A stretch of 64,000 nucleotides of DNA from an uncultured Paracoccaceae bacterium (GCA_947494445.1 CANLVD010000004.1:248001-312000); one strand, 5' to 3'. Shown: positions 9,139 to 18,074, numbered from the stretch's first letter. Translations and numbers: made by a program. Notes: generated by a model from the sequence alone, not told the origin.

Positions 9139-10083
9139 ATGGACATCCCCTATCTCACGCAACCCGAGCTTGAAGCGCTTGGCATCACCACCACAGACGT
9201 CATCAACAGCGTGGAGCATGTGATCAGAGGGGCCGCAGATGGAACGGTCTGGTCCGCACCCAAGGCCGTGATCACGACGCCCGCCGATCAGCGCTACATG
9301 ATGGCCGCCTTGGCCGCGATGGATGGGCCGTCCCTGCTCGCGGTTAAAACTGTCGTGCTGAACCCGGACAACCCGGAAGCGGGGCTGCCACAGATCAACG
9401 GGCTGGTGACCATGCTCGACAGTCAGACCGGATTGCCAGCGGCCATTCTGGACGGCAACTGGATCACGGCTGTGCGCACCGCCGGGCTGAGCGCGACCGC
9501 AGCACGGAGGATGGCGGATCCTGCCGCCTCGACCATCGGGTTCGTGGGCTGTGGTGTTCAGGCGCGCAGTCATCTTGATGCCTTTGCCGAGATTTTTCCG
9601 CTCAAGCACATGCGCATGTTCGGGCGTGGTCAGGCCAACAAGGACTTGCTGGCACAGGCAGCCGAGCAGCATGGACTGACGGTGGAGAATTGTGCCTCCG
9701 GTCAGGAAGTCGTTGAAAATTGCGATCTTCTGGTGACCACGGTCACGCATACCGGTGGGGCTGTGCCGTTTCTGGATGCGACGGGCATGCGCGCGGGCGC
9801 CTTTGCCGCGATTGTCGACCTCGGCGCACCATGGGTGCGCGACAGTTTCTGTGCCTTTGAACCACTGGTGATTGACGACACCGCGCAGGAGGCCGCGCTT
9901 GAAAACAAGCTGTGCGCGCCGGATCTGGTGAGCGGCGATCTGAGCGATCTGGTCATGGGCAGACTGCCTGCCAAAGGCGCGGGCACGGCACCGTCGGCGT
10001 TTCTGTTCCGGGGTCATGCTCTGGGCGATCTGGCTTTGTCGGTTCTGGCATTGGAAAAGCACCGGGCGCTGATCAATGGGTGA
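9139..10083 (+). CDS. Ornithine cyclodeaminase / mu-crystallin family protein
   Basis: This 314-residue NAD(P)-binding protein matches the OCD/mu-crystallin family. The N-terminal dimer part carries KTVVLNP with the substrate lysine. It is followed by GLVTMLDSQTGLPAAILDGN and WITAVRTAGLSATAARRMAD, then the Rossmann motif FVGCGVQARSHLDAF at about 134-148. Members include ornithine cyclodeaminase, alanine dehydrogenase and imine/ketimine reductases. The substrate cannot be told from sequence. Its stop overlaps the next start by 8 bp. It is divergent from the binding-protein gene, with about 120 bp of shared promoter space. Confidence 0.85.
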   Translation: MDIPYLTQPELEALGITTTDVINSVEHVIRGAADGTVWSAPKAVITTPADQRYMMAALAAMDGPSLLAVKTVVLNPDNPEAGLPQINGLVTMLDSQTGLPAAILDGNWITAVRTAGLSATAARRMADPAASTIGFVGCGVQARSHLDAFAEIFPLKHMRMFGRGQANKDLLAQAAEQHGLTVENCASGQEVVENCDLLVTTVTHTGGAVPFLDATGMRAGAFAAIVDLGAPWVRDSFCAFEPLVIDDTAQEAALENKLCAPDLVSGDLSDLVMGRLPAKGAGTAPSAFLFRGHALGDLALSVLALEKHRALING

Positions 10084-10627
10084 TCCGGCCCTGCAGCACA
10101 AGGTCTGGACGGATCTGGAGAAGGCAGGCCCGAACCCCGAGCATCCGTTTCATGTTCTTGGCCTGTCGAGTACCGGTCTGGATGGCGCGCCGCGCTCAAG
10201 GATGCTGATCCTGCGGACCACCGACGCCCGCGCACGCTCCTTGGAGTTTCACACCAATGTCCACAGCGGAAAATGGTCAGAACTAGGGAAAGAACCGCGC
10301 GTGGCAGTTCTGGGATATGATCCTGCAAACCGCATCCAGATCAGATTGACCGGTGATGCGCGGCTTTTCGGGCCGGATAAACAGCAGGCACGAACAGCAT
10401 GGGAGGGGTCGAGTTTCTGGACGCGCACCACCTATTGCCCTGATGCCTCCTGGGAAAATGCACCGAATGCTGACACCACGGCACATGGGTTTCAAAACTT
10501 CGGCGTGGTCGCACTGCGCATGCGGATGCTTGATTGGTTTGACCACACGCGGGGGCAGATCAGACGTGCGCAGTTTGACTATGACAGCAAGGGAAATCTT
10601 GCAGATTTGCGCTGGATCGCGCCCTGA
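10076..10627 (+). CDS. Pyridoxamine 5'-phosphate oxidase-like (PNPOx) flavin protein
   Basis: This 183-residue split-barrel flavoprotein has PNPOx features: GAPRSRMLILR for FMN phosphate binding, FHTNVHSGKWSELGKEPRVA and IQIRLTGDARLFG. It ends with a short C-terminal region (MLDWFDHTRGQIRRAQFDY) instead of the strict PNPOx signature, so it is better called a general PNPOx-like protein than PdxH. It overlaps the cyclodeaminase gene by 8 bp, which suggests co-expression and perhaps a shared amino acid or imine pathway. Confidence 0.75.
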   Translation: MGDPALQHKVWTDLEKAGPNPEHPFHVLGLSSTGLDGAPRSRMLILRTTDARARSLEFHTNVHSGKWSELGKEPRVAVLGYDPANRIQIRLTGDARLFGPDKQQARTAWEGSSFWTRTTYCPDASWENAPNADTTAHGFQNFGVVALRMRMLDWFDHTRGQIRRAQFDYDSKGNLADLRWIAP

Positions 10628-10791
10628 AGCCTCTGGAAATCTGCGTCCGCCAGGCTTATACACTCACCAACTGAAAGGATCATCTGACCACGGCAGCACC
10701 AACGCCTGCCGCACGGACAACCCGCGGGCCGGGATAGCGAATTTGGGGTGGAGGGCACGAAAACCACGCCATTTTGCCAAAGGAGGACCCT

Positions 10792-11892
10792 ATGGGACCG
10801 TTTCCGCATGATGCACCGAAAGCCGTCATCGACGAGATCAACATTGCCGGCACGGACGGCTTTGAATTTGTCGAATTTGCCCATCCTGAACCTGGCGTTC
10901 TGGAAGACCTGTTCACCAAGATGGGCTACGTCGAGGTGGCCAGACACAAACAGCGCGACATCTCGCTCTATCGGCAGGGCAACGTCAATTATCTGGTCAA
11001 CCGTGAGCCACACTCCCATGCAGCTGGGTTCGTCAAGGACCATGGTCCCTGCGCTCCCGCGATGGCATGGCGGGTGGTGGATGCAGAGCACGCCCTGAAA
11101 TGTGCGGTGGATTACGGGGCGAAGGAATACACTGGCCCGGGCAAATCCATCGAGGCCCCCGCTGTGATCGGCATCGGCGGCTCGCTGCTTTATTTCATCG
11201 AAGATTACGACGAGGGCAAAACACCCTATGACGCCGATTACACTTGGCTGGGTGCGCGTGATCCCAAGCCAGAGGGCGCGGGCTTCTACTACATCGATCA
11301 CCTGACCCACAACGTCATGCAGGGCAACATGGACACGTGGTACCGGTTCTATGCGACCGCTTTCAATTTCCGGGAGATCCGCTTCTTCGACATCAAGGGC
11401 AAGATCACCGGGCTGACCAGCCGGGCGCTGACCTCGCCTTGCGGGAAAATCCGCATTCCGATCAATGAAAGCGCGGATGATCAAAGCCAGATCGAGGAGT
11501 ATCTGCGTGCATACAAGGGCGAGGGCATTCAGCACATCGCGGTTGCATCCGAAGACATCTATGCCTCAACCGACCAGATTGGCGCGGCGGGGATCGACTT
11601 CATGCCTGCACCGCCCGCGATCTATTACGACAAGTCCTTTGACCGGGTATCTGGTCATCAGGAACCGATCGAGCGGATGAAGAAACACGGCATTCTGATT
11701 GATGGCGAGGGTGTGGTGAATGGCGGCTCGACACGGATTCTGTTGCAGATCTTCTCAAAGACCGTCATCGGGCCGATCTTCTTCGAATTCATCCAGCGCA
11801 AGGGTGATGACGGCTTTGGCGAAGGCAACTTCAAGGCGCTTTTCGAATCCATCGAAGAGGATCAGATCCAGCGCGGTGTCCTTAAGGCATGA
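10792..11892 (+). CDS. hpd: 4-hydroxyphenylpyruvate dioxygenase
   Basis: This 366-residue Fe(II) enzyme turns 4-hydroxyphenylpyruvate into homogentisate. The metal ligands are H170 (YIDHLTHNV), H248 (GIQHIAV) and E332 (FFEFIQRKG), in the expected spacing. The C-terminal helix and the FNFREIRFFDIKGKITGL segment are typical. The ATG at 10792 has a near-perfect AAGGAGG site; an in-frame TTG 18 nt upstream is not needed. It overlaps fahA by 4 bp. No hmgA or maiA is seen here, so the two middle steps of tyrosine breakdown must be encoded elsewhere. Confidence 0.96.
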   Translation: MGPFPHDAPKAVIDEINIAGTDGFEFVEFAHPEPGVLEDLFTKMGYVEVARHKQRDISLYRQGNVNYLVNREPHSHAAGFVKDHGPCAPAMAWRVVDAEHALKCAVDYGAKEYTGPGKSIEAPAVIGIGGSLLYFIEDYDEGKTPYDADYTWLGARDPKPEGAGFYYIDHLTHNVMQGNMDTWYRFYATAFNFREIRFFDIKGKITGLTSRALTSPCGKIRIPINESADDQSQIEEYLRAYKGEGIQHIAVASEDIYASTDQIGAAGIDFMPAPPAIYYDKSFDRVSGHQEPIERMKKHGILIDGEGVVNGGSTRILLQIFSKTVIGPIFFEFIQRKGDDGFGEGNFKALFESIEEDQIQRGVLKA

Positions 11893-13160
11893 CCCTGAAC
11901 GCAACCCATGACCCGGCCCGCAAGAGCTGGGTCGACAGCGCGAATGTAAGGGGCGGTGACTTTCCGATCCAGAACCTGCCCTTTGGCGTGTTTTCCACCA
12001 GCGGTGGCGCACGGCGGATCGGCGTCGCCATCGGGGACATGATCCTTGATCTCACGGCACTTGAGGCCCGTGGCGCACTGCGTCCGGGCGGCGACAGGGC
12101 AGTCTTTGATGGCGGCACGCTCAACGCGTTCATGGCGCTGCCTCAGGTCCTGTGGTCCGAGACACGCAGAGAGATTGCTGACCTGCTTGATGTAATCAGC
12201 GGAGACCGGGATGTTCCACTGGTCAAGGCCACTGATGCAACGCTGCATCTGCCGGTTTTCGTGCGGTCGTTCACCGATTTCTACGCCTCGCGCGCCCATG
12301 CCACCAATGTCGGCACGATGTTTCGCGGGGCCGATGCGGCACTGATGCCCAACTGGCTGCACATGCCCATCGGGTATAATGGTCGGGCCTCGACCGTTGT
12401 TGTGTCCGGCACGGATATTCATCGCCCGAACGGGCAGGCGAAGGGTCCGGGGGAAGATGCACCCCGCTTCGGTCCGTCGCAAAAGCTGGACATCGAACTG
12501 GAGCTTGGTGCCATTGTCGGCACGCCGAATGAGATGGGCCATCCGATCACCACAGCTCAGGCCTACGACAATATTTTCGGCTATGTGCTGCTGAACGACT
12601 GGTCGGCGCGCGACATTCAGGTCTGGGAATACCAGCCCCTCGGCCCGTTTCTGTCCAAGGCTTTCGGAACGACGATCAGCCCATGGGTGGTAACCCGTGA
12701 GGCGCTGGAGCCGTTTCGGGTGGAGCCACCGGAGCGGGAAAAACCGCTTCTGTCCTATTTGCGGGAACAGACGCCAAACTGCTTCAACATTGATCTGACT
12801 GTGTCGCTGGGCTTTGGAGGTTCGGCACCGGAAATGATCAGCCGGACCAATGCACGCGAGCTTTACTATTCGTCGGCACAGCAACTGGCCCATCACGCGG
12901 CATCGGGCTGCGCGATGGAAACTGGTGATCTGCTCGGGTCCGGCACGATTTCAGGGACTGCACCGGGCAGCTACGGTTCGCTTCTGGAACTGACAAGGAA
13001 TGGGCGCGATCCCCTGCATGTCGCGGGAGAGACGCGTCGCTTCCTTGAAGACGGGGATCTGGTGGAAATCTCCGGTCGATGTGAGAGGTCGTATCGCATC
13101 GGTTTTGGGACATGCGCGGGCCAGATCCTGCCTGCGGTGCAATTGGACCAGGATGTCTGA
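11889..13160 (+). CDS. fahA: Fumarylacetoacetase
   Basis: This 423-residue FAH-family enzyme splits fumarylacetoacetate into fumarate and acetoacetate, the last step of tyrosine catabolism. The N-terminal SH3-like part (PFGVFSTSGGARRIGVAIGD) is followed by the catalytic core, with FTDFYASRAHATNVGTMFRG (metal Asp and catalytic His), LDIELELGAIVG and FGYVLLNDWSARDIQVWEYQ with metal ligands, and GSGTISGTAPGSYGSLLEL near the end. Length and domains match full FahA. The start overlaps the hpd stop, and an 8-bp overlap couples it to the Rieske gene. Confidence 0.96.
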   Translation: MTLNATHDPARKSWVDSANVRGGDFPIQNLPFGVFSTSGGARRIGVAIGDMILDLTALEARGALRPGGDRAVFDGGTLNAFMALPQVLWSETRREIADLLDVISGDRDVPLVKATDATLHLPVFVRSFTDFYASRAHATNVGTMFRGADAALMPNWLHMPIGYNGRASTVVVSGTDIHRPNGQAKGPGEDAPRFGPSQKLDIELELGAIVGTPNEMGHPITTAQAYDNIFGYVLLNDWSARDIQVWEYQPLGPFLSKAFGTTISPWVVTREALEPFRVEPPEREKPLLSYLREQTPNCFNIDLTVSLGFGGSAPEMISRTNARELYYSSAQQLAHHAASGCAMETGDLLGSGTISGTAPGSYGSLLELTRNGRDPLHVAGETRRFLEDGDLVEISGRCERSYRIGFGTCAGQILPAVQLDQDV

Positions 13161-13512
13161 GGCCTGGAAAACCTATCGCGGTGCGCCGGACGAGGGAGCC
13201 ATTGTCTGTGCATCGGGTGATGTGGTTGAGGGCAGTGTTCTTTGTCTGGAGCTAGAGGAATTTCCGATCCTGCTGATCCGTCAGGCGGGGGAGGTTCGTG
13301 CCTTCGTCAATGCCTGTCCGCATCAGTATCTGCCGCTCAACTGGATGGGTGATCAGGTGCTGTCCGCCGATGGCACTGAGATCCGCTGCACCAATCACAG
13401 CGCAGGCTATGACGCCCGCACCGGGGAGGGCGCGGCAGGTCTGGGGCTGGGCAATTGTCTTGACCCGGTTCCGATTGAGGAAAAAGCCGGACTGCTGATC
13501 GTGTCTGGATGA
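13153..13512 (+). CDS. Rieske [2Fe-2S] domain protein
   Basis: This 119-residue soluble protein with one Rieske domain has CPH (residues 54-56) in VNACPHQYLPLNW and CTNH in EIRCTNHSAGYDARTG as cluster ligands. The second box is CxxH as usual. It could be an electron carrier or a regulatory/ferredoxin-like partner. It overlaps the fahA stop by 8 bp, so it belongs to the tyrosine operon, yet no oxygenase large subunit is adjacent. What it donates electrons to is unknown. Confidence 0.85.
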   Translation: MSEAWKTYRGAPDEGAIVCASGDVVEGSVLCLELEEFPILLIRQAGEVRAFVNACPHQYLPLNWMGDQVLSADGTEIRCTNHSAGYDARTGEGAAGLGLGNCLDPVPIEEKAGLLIVSG

Positions 13513-13600
13513 TCTGACGGTTGAACTCCGCCCTGATCTAGGCGAGTTTTGCGTCTGATCACGTCGCCCGACTGATCCCACGCCATGGAAGGACATCGCG

Positions 13601-14617
13601 ATGAAAGCCGTAGCCATCACCCGTTATCTGCCGATTGACCGGGAAGACGCCTTTGTCGATGTGGACCTGCCAAAGCCAGCGCCTGCCGGGCGCGATATTC
13701 TGGTGGCAGTCAAGGCGGTTTCAGTCAATCCGGTGGACACCAAGGTACGCCGTGGTGGTGGTGATGCGGTGGAAGATCCGCCGCGGGTGCTGGGCTGGGA
13801 TGCCAGCGGCGTGGTCGAGGCAGTGGGACCCGATGTTACCTTCTTCAAACCCGGAGACGAGGTGTTCTATTCCGGCGACATCACCCGCGCGGGCAGCAAC
13901 TCCGAATTTCAGCTTGTCGATGAACGCATTGTCGGCGCGAAACCTGCCACGTTGGGGTTTGCCGAAGCTGCCGCCCTGCCCCTGACCACGATCACCGCTT
14001 ACGAATCCTTTTTCGACCGGCTGGGCATTGACCGTGACGGGGCGGACGCGGGGCAAAGCCTGCTGATCATTGGTGCTGGTGGCGGGGTCGGCTCCATCGG
14101 GATCCAACTGGCCAAGGCCGCCGGTCTGACGGTCATCGCAACCGCGTCCCGGCCCGAGACATCCGCCTGGGTCACCGAATTAGGGGCCGATCACGTGATC
14201 AACCACCGGGAGGATATGGTGGCACAGGTCCGGGCCTTGGGGATCGAATTCGTCGACCACATCGCGATCTTCAATGACATGCGCCACTGGGCCACTGCGG
14301 TGGAACTGATCCGCCCGCAAGGCGGGATCGTGTCCATTGATAATACGGATGCACCGATGCCGATGGCGGATATGAAAACCAAGGCAGCCTCGCTGCATTG
14401 GGAATTCATGTTTGCCCGTGCCAAATTCGAGACACCGGATATGGAGGAGCAGCACAGGCTGTTGAACCATGTCTCGGCCGAGATCGACGCGGGCCGCATC
14501 CGCACCACGCTGGAAACGGTGCTCAACCCAATCAACGCGGCCAATCTGCGCAAGGCCCATGCCCTGATCGAGACAGGCACGGCCAAGGGCAAAGTGGTCA
14601 TAGAGACCTTTGAATAG
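13601..14617 (+). CDS. Zinc-type alcohol dehydrogenase-like / quinone oxidoreductase family protein
   Basis: This 338-residue MDR-superfamily reductase has an N-terminal GroES-like part with KAVSVNPVDTKVRRG and LGWDASGVVEAVGPDVTFFK. The NADPH-binding motif GAGGGVGSIGIQLAKAAG is at about residues 152-169, followed by ADHVINHRED. The catalytic and structural zinc cysteines of true alcohol dehydrogenases are not visible, so a zinc-free quinone oxidoreductase or enoyl reductase role is more likely. It lies 88 bp after the Rieske gene, in the same direction. Confidence 0.82.
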   Translation: MKAVAITRYLPIDREDAFVDVDLPKPAPAGRDILVAVKAVSVNPVDTKVRRGGGDAVEDPPRVLGWDASGVVEAVGPDVTFFKPGDEVFYSGDITRAGSNSEFQLVDERIVGAKPATLGFAEAAALPLTTITAYESFFDRLGIDRDGADAGQSLLIIGAGGGVGSIGIQLAKAAGLTVIATASRPETSAWVTELGADHVINHREDMVAQVRALGIEFVDHIAIFNDMRHWATAVELIRPQGGIVSIDNTDAPMPMADMKTKAASLHWEFMFARAKFETPDMEEQHRLLNHVSAEIDAGRIRTTLETVLNPINAANLRKAHALIETGTAKGKVVIETFE

Positions 14618-14646
14618 TACCGTCACAAATGCCTGCGGAGGCTCAG

Positions 14647-15024
14647 ATGCAGATCACCCTTCTTGACCATGTCAACGTCCGCACAACCGAGCTTGAGCCG
14701 ATGATCGCGTGGTACCGCGACATTCTGGGACTGCGGGAGGGGCCGCGCCCGGATTTCTCGTTTCCCGGGGCATGGATGTATGCAGGCGATGCGGCGGTTG
14801 TTCATCTGGTCAAGATCGACGCCCCGGCGGCAACCGGATCAGAGGTGCAGTTGAAACTGGAGCATTTTGCCTTCCGCGCAGAGGGACCTGCCGAGTTCGA
14901 GGCACGGCTATCTGCAGCAGGTCTTGCCCATCGCAAGGTCGAACTGCCCGAGACCAACACGGTAGCCTTCAACGTCTGGGACCCGGATGGCAATCACATT
15001 CATGTGGATTTCCCGCTGGCCTGA
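14647..15024 (+). CDS. VOC (glyoxalase/bleomycin resistance) family protein
   Basis: This 125-residue protein makes a single vicinal-oxygen-chelate module. It starts LLDHVNVRTTELEPMIAWYR, with the first metal-site histidine in DHVNV, and continues GLREGPRPDFSFPGAWMY, LEHFAFRA (second His) and ends FNVWDPDGNHIHVDFPLA, where a Glu or His would complete the site. The ATG at 14647 follows a CGGAGG ribosome site. It is the last plus-strand gene before pcaG, and its closeness to hpd/fahA suggests an aromatic substrate, but the reaction cannot be read from sequence. Confidence 0.82.
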   Translation: MQITLLDHVNVRTTELEPMIAWYRDILGLREGPRPDFSFPGAWMYAGDAAVVHLVKIDAPAATGSEVQLKLEHFAFRAEGPAEFEARLSAAGLAHRKVELPETNTVAFNVWDPDGNHIHVDFPLA

Positions 15025-15033
15025 TCCACGCCC

Positions 15034-15651
15034 TCAGATGTCCAGAAAGATCGTTTCGCCCTCGCCCTGAAGACGGATGTCAAAACGGTAGCTTCCATCT
15101 TCCTGTTTCTGCGCAAGCAGCGTGGGAACACGGTGCTTGTGCTCGATCCCGTTGAGGATGGGATCGAGCGCATTCGCCTCAGCCTCATCATCGAAATAGG
15201 CGCGCGTCTGCAAACCGGTATTGATGCCGCGTGCAACGATCCAGAGTGTGATGTGCGGCGCTTGCAGGCGGCCATCATGGAAGGGAACCCGGCCCGGTTT
15301 GATCGTATCGAAACGGTAGATGCCGCTGTCCTGATCCGTGGGTGAGCGGCCCCATCCGGTAAACCCCGGATCTGCCGTCCCCCGGGTCTCGGTCGGGGCA
15401 TTGAACAGACCGTTGGCATCGGCCTGCCAGATCTCGACCATTGCATCGCGGATCGGCATGCCCGTGCCGTCATGGATCTGGCCGTGCAATACGATCTGCT
15501 GGCCCTGCACCGGTCCGGTGATCATACGTGCGCCCAGATCCTCGGCGTAGACCCCGCCAATGCCCGCAAAATTCGGCGTGCAGCCGATGTGGACGTAGGG
15601 GCCTGCGGTCTGTGAAGGGCTTTCCTTGAACTTTCTGTGCTGCTGAACCAT
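15034..15651 (-). CDS. pcaG: Protocatechuate 3,4-dioxygenase alpha subunit
   Basis: This 205-residue intradiol dioxygenase alpha chain has SPSQTAGPYVHIGC at the N-terminus, then IHDGTGMPIRDAMVEIWQAD, GWGRSPTDQDSGIYRFDTIK and PHITLWIVARGINTGLQTRA. It lacks the iron ligands carried by PcaH, as expected of the alpha chain. Together with PcaH it opens the protocatechuate ring to beta-carboxy-cis,cis-muconate. The ATG at 15651 lies 2 bp after the pcaH stop. It is the distal gene of the aromatic block. Confidence 0.95.
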   Translation of the reverse strand: MVQQHRKFKESPSQTAGPYVHIGCTPNFAGIGGVYAEDLGARMITGPVQGQQIVLHGQIHDGTGMPIRDAMVEIWQADANGLFNAPTETRGTADPGFTGWGRSPTDQDSGIYRFDTIKPGRVPFHDGRLQAPHITLWIVARGINTGLQTRAYFDDEAEANALDPILNGIEHKHRVPTLLAQKQEDGSYRFDIRLQGEGETIFLDI

Positions 15652-15653
15652 GG

Positions 15654-16394
15654 CTACGCCCCCTCCCACCGGTTTTCAAAGAAGGTCTGTCTGCGGCCCC
15701 TGAGCACGATGTCAAAGACATAGACGCGCGCATCCATCGGCACAGTCTGGGACATGTCGAGCGCCGCGACCAGCGTCTCGATCGCCTCTTTCTGATCGAT
15801 GGTGCTGACGATCGGGCATTGCCAGATCATCGGGTCGCCTTCGAAATACATCTGGGTGATCAATCGCTGGGCAAAGGCCTGTCCGAAAACGGAGAAGTGG
15901 ATATGGGCAGGCCGCCAGTCGATCATGCCGTTGGGCCATGGATAGGGGCCGGGCTGGACGGTGCGAAACTCGTAGGCGCCAGTCTCGTCCGTGATGGTCC
16001 GGCCATATCCGCCAAAATTCGGGTCCAGCGGGGCAAGGTATTTCTCATTGCGATGCCGGTAGCGGCCACCGGCATTGGCCTGCCAGAACTCTAGCAGGCT
16101 GCCGGGCACACCTTTGCCATGCTCATCTATTACCCGGCCCTTGACGATGATCCGGGGGCCAAGCGCCATCTCGCCGGGTTTTGCGTAGTTCAGGATCAGG
16201 TCATTATCAAGCGGACCGATGATGTCATGACCAAAGACCGGACCGGTGTTCTCACCCAGTGACGAGGGGAAAGACAGAAGCGCCTTGGAGGGCGCGCGGG
16301 TGACGGACGTCTTGTAAGCCGGAGCGTAAGCCCGCGGGTGCCATGCCCGGTCCCGAACCATATAGCCGGAGTTGGTTTTCGGTTGGTTGCTCAC
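15654..16394 (-). CDS. pcaH: Protocatechuate 3,4-dioxygenase beta subunit
   Basis: This 246-residue catalytic chain has the four Fe(III) ligands in place: Y112 (GGRYRHR), Y151 (PGPYPWP), H164 and H166 (RPAHIHFS). The intradiol signature around LLEFWQANAGGRY is intact. The enzyme cleaves protocatechuate between its two hydroxyls in the cytoplasm. The start overlaps the pcaC stop by 4 bp (ATGA), so pcaC, pcaH and pcaG form a coupled unit. Confidence 0.96.
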   Translation of the reverse strand: MSNQPKTNSGYMVRDRAWHPRAYAPAYKTSVTRAPSKALLSFPSSLGENTGPVFGHDIIGPLDNDLILNYAKPGEMALGPRIIVKGRVIDEHGKGVPGSLLEFWQANAGGRYRHRNEKYLAPLDPNFGGYGRTITDETGAYEFRTVQPGPYPWPNGMIDWRPAHIHFSVFGQAFAQRLITQMYFEGDPMIWQCPIVSTIDQKEAIETLVAALDMSQTVPMDARVYVFDIVLRGRRQTFFENRWEGA

Positions 16395-16771
16395 GTGCCC
16401 CTCTCCATTTCAGCATAGGTCTCCTTGGCCAGCTTGATCGCATGATTGGCGCGCGGCACACCGGCGTAGATGGCCACATGCTGGAACGCCTCGATTACAT
16501 CGCTTTTGCTGGCCCCGGTGCGGGCAGTTGCGCGGATGTGCATGGGGATCTCGTCGAAATTGCCGAGTGCAGCCAGAAGCGCCAGCGTCAGCATCGAGCG
16601 CTCGCGGTCGGTGATCGCATCAGAAGCCCAGACCGTGCCCCAAGCGCCTTGGGTGATGAGGTCCTGAAACGGCTCGTCAAAGGCTGTCTTGGCGGCTTCT
16701 GCCCGGTCGACATGGGCATCGCCCAGAACCGCGCGGCGCGTGGTCATGCCGGCCTGATAGCGATCCGTCAT
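16391..16771 (-). CDS. pcaC: 4-carboxymuconolactone decarboxylase
   Basis: This 126-residue AhpD-fold protein starts MTDRYQAGMTTRRAVLGDAH, with AFDEPFQDLITQGAWGTVWA, RERSMLTLALLAALGNFDEI and HVAIYAGVPRANHAIKLAKE, all typical of PcaC. It decarboxylates gamma-carboxymuconolactone to beta-ketoadipate enol-lactone. It stands alone, without the fused PcaD hydrolase found in some species, and no pcaD or pcaB gene lies in this window. The gap to pobA is only 55 bp. Confidence 0.94.
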   Translation of the reverse strand: MTDRYQAGMTTRRAVLGDAHVDRAEAAKTAFDEPFQDLITQGAWGTVWASDAITDRERSMLTLALLAALGNFDEIPMHIRATARTGASKSDVIEAFQHVAIYAGVPRANHAIKLAKETYAEMERGT

Positions 16772-16826
16772 TGCGTCCCTCCCCCGTATATCAGTGTGGC
16801 CAGACTGCCCTGTTGGGCACCGTTCA

Positions 16827-17996
16827 TCAATACGGCAATCCGACGTAATTCTGTGCCAGCACGGCTTGTGCATGGGCGTTGTCGCTCAGGAACGCGACCT
16901 CGGCCTGCTGCATGCGCATATCAAAAGTGGTCTGGCCGGGGAACTGATGCAGCAGGCTTGTCATCCACCAGCTGAACCGCTCGGCCTTCCAGACGCGGGC
17001 AAGGGCGGTTTGCGAATACTGCGCGATCCCCTCGTCACCATTGCCTGCATAATGGCCGATCAGCGCCTGACTGAGATAATGCACATCGCTGGCCGCCGTG
17101 TTCAGCCCCTTGGCGCCCGTGGGCGGCACAATATGGGCGGCATCACCGCACAGGAACAGGCGGCCCCAGCACATTGGTTCACACACGAAGGAGCGCAGAG
17201 GTGCGATGGACTTTTCAATCGACGGGCCGGTGATCAGCGCCTGCGCATGGGCATCCGGAATGCGGCGTTTCAAAGCCTCCCAAAAGGCGTCATCGCTCCA
17301 GTTGTCGGGGTGATCATCCATCCCACACTGGATGTAGTAGCGGCTGAGGTTGGCGTTGCGCATGGAACAGAGCGCAAAGCCCGCGTCCGAACTTGCATAG
17401 ATCAATTCGTCATGCACCGGCGGCGTCTCGGACAGAATGCCCAGCCAGCCGAATGGATAGACCTTTTCATACTCGTTTCGCACGGTCTGCGGGATGGTCT
17501 GCCGGCTGACCCCGTGAAACCCGTCACAGCCAGCGATGTAATCACAATCCAGTCGGTGTTCGGTATCGCCCTGCATGTATGTCAGCCAGGGGGCGTCACT
17601 GTCGGCATCATGGATGGTCACGCCGTCGGCGTTGAACACCAAACGCCCGTCCATCGCCTCGCGCGCTGCATACAGGTCGCGGGTCACTTCAGTCTGTCCG
17701 TAGACGGTCACATGACTGTCGGTGTGGCGGGTGAAATCGATGCGGATTTCGCTGTCCTCGTAGGAGATCACGGTGCCGTCGTGAACAATCCCGTCGCGGT
17801 CCAGCCGCGCACCAACGCCTGCTGCCCGCAATTGCGCGACCATGCCGGTCTCAAGCACCCCTGCCCGTATGCGGCTGAGCACGTAGTCCTTGGTCTTGCG
17901 CTCCAGCACGACGGTGTCGATGCCTGCCCTGTGCAGCAACTGGCTGAGCAGCAGACCAGAAGGCCCACCGCCGATGATTGCCACTTGTGTCCTCAA
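16827..17996 (-). CDS. pobA: 4-hydroxybenzoate 3-monooxygenase
   Basis: This 389-residue FAD/NADPH hydroxylase makes protocatechuate from 4-hydroxybenzoate. The FAD motif GGGPSGLLLSQLL is at residues 9-21, followed by RIRAGVLETG, the second nucleotide motif CDYIAGCDGFHGVSR, YPFGWLGIL and the GDAAHIVPPTGAKGLN box. The start is a TTG: a GGGAGG site lies 7 nt upstream and the family-typical start (MRTQVAIIGG) begins there. The length is that of PobA. It is followed directly by pcaCHG, so uptake, hydroxylation and ring opening are encoded in sequence. Confidence 0.96.
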   Translation of the reverse strand: MRTQVAIIGGGPSGLLLSQLLHRAGIDTVVLERKTKDYVLSRIRAGVLETGMVAQLRAAGVGARLDRDGIVHDGTVISYEDSEIRIDFTRHTDSHVTVYGQTEVTRDLYAAREAMDGRLVFNADGVTIHDADSDAPWLTYMQGDTEHRLDCDYIAGCDGFHGVSRQTIPQTVRNEYEKVYPFGWLGILSETPPVHDELIYASSDAGFALCSMRNANLSRYYIQCGMDDHPDNWSDDAFWEALKRRIPDAHAQALITGPSIEKSIAPLRSFVCEPMCWGRLFLCGDAAHIVPPTGAKGLNTAASDVHYLSQALIGHYAGNGDEGIAQYSQTALARVWKAERFSWWMTSLLHQFPGQTTFDMRMQQAEVAFLSDNAHAQAVLAQNYVGLPY

Positions 17997-18074
17997 ACCA
18001 AACGCCTCCCTTGAGACATTCTGGATTTACCGTTTCGGCAAGTAAATGAAATTATGTGGAATTCGGCACCGGGA

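Noticed and set aside
9016-10101. Upstream extension of the binding-protein gene into a 746-codon frame
   Set aside because: The extra part is antisense to the cyclodeaminase gene, has no protein-like pattern, and a signal peptide with a good ribosome site begins at 9015.
16794-18014. 406-codon plus-strand frame
   Set aside because: It is the complement of pobA, which has all expected motifs.
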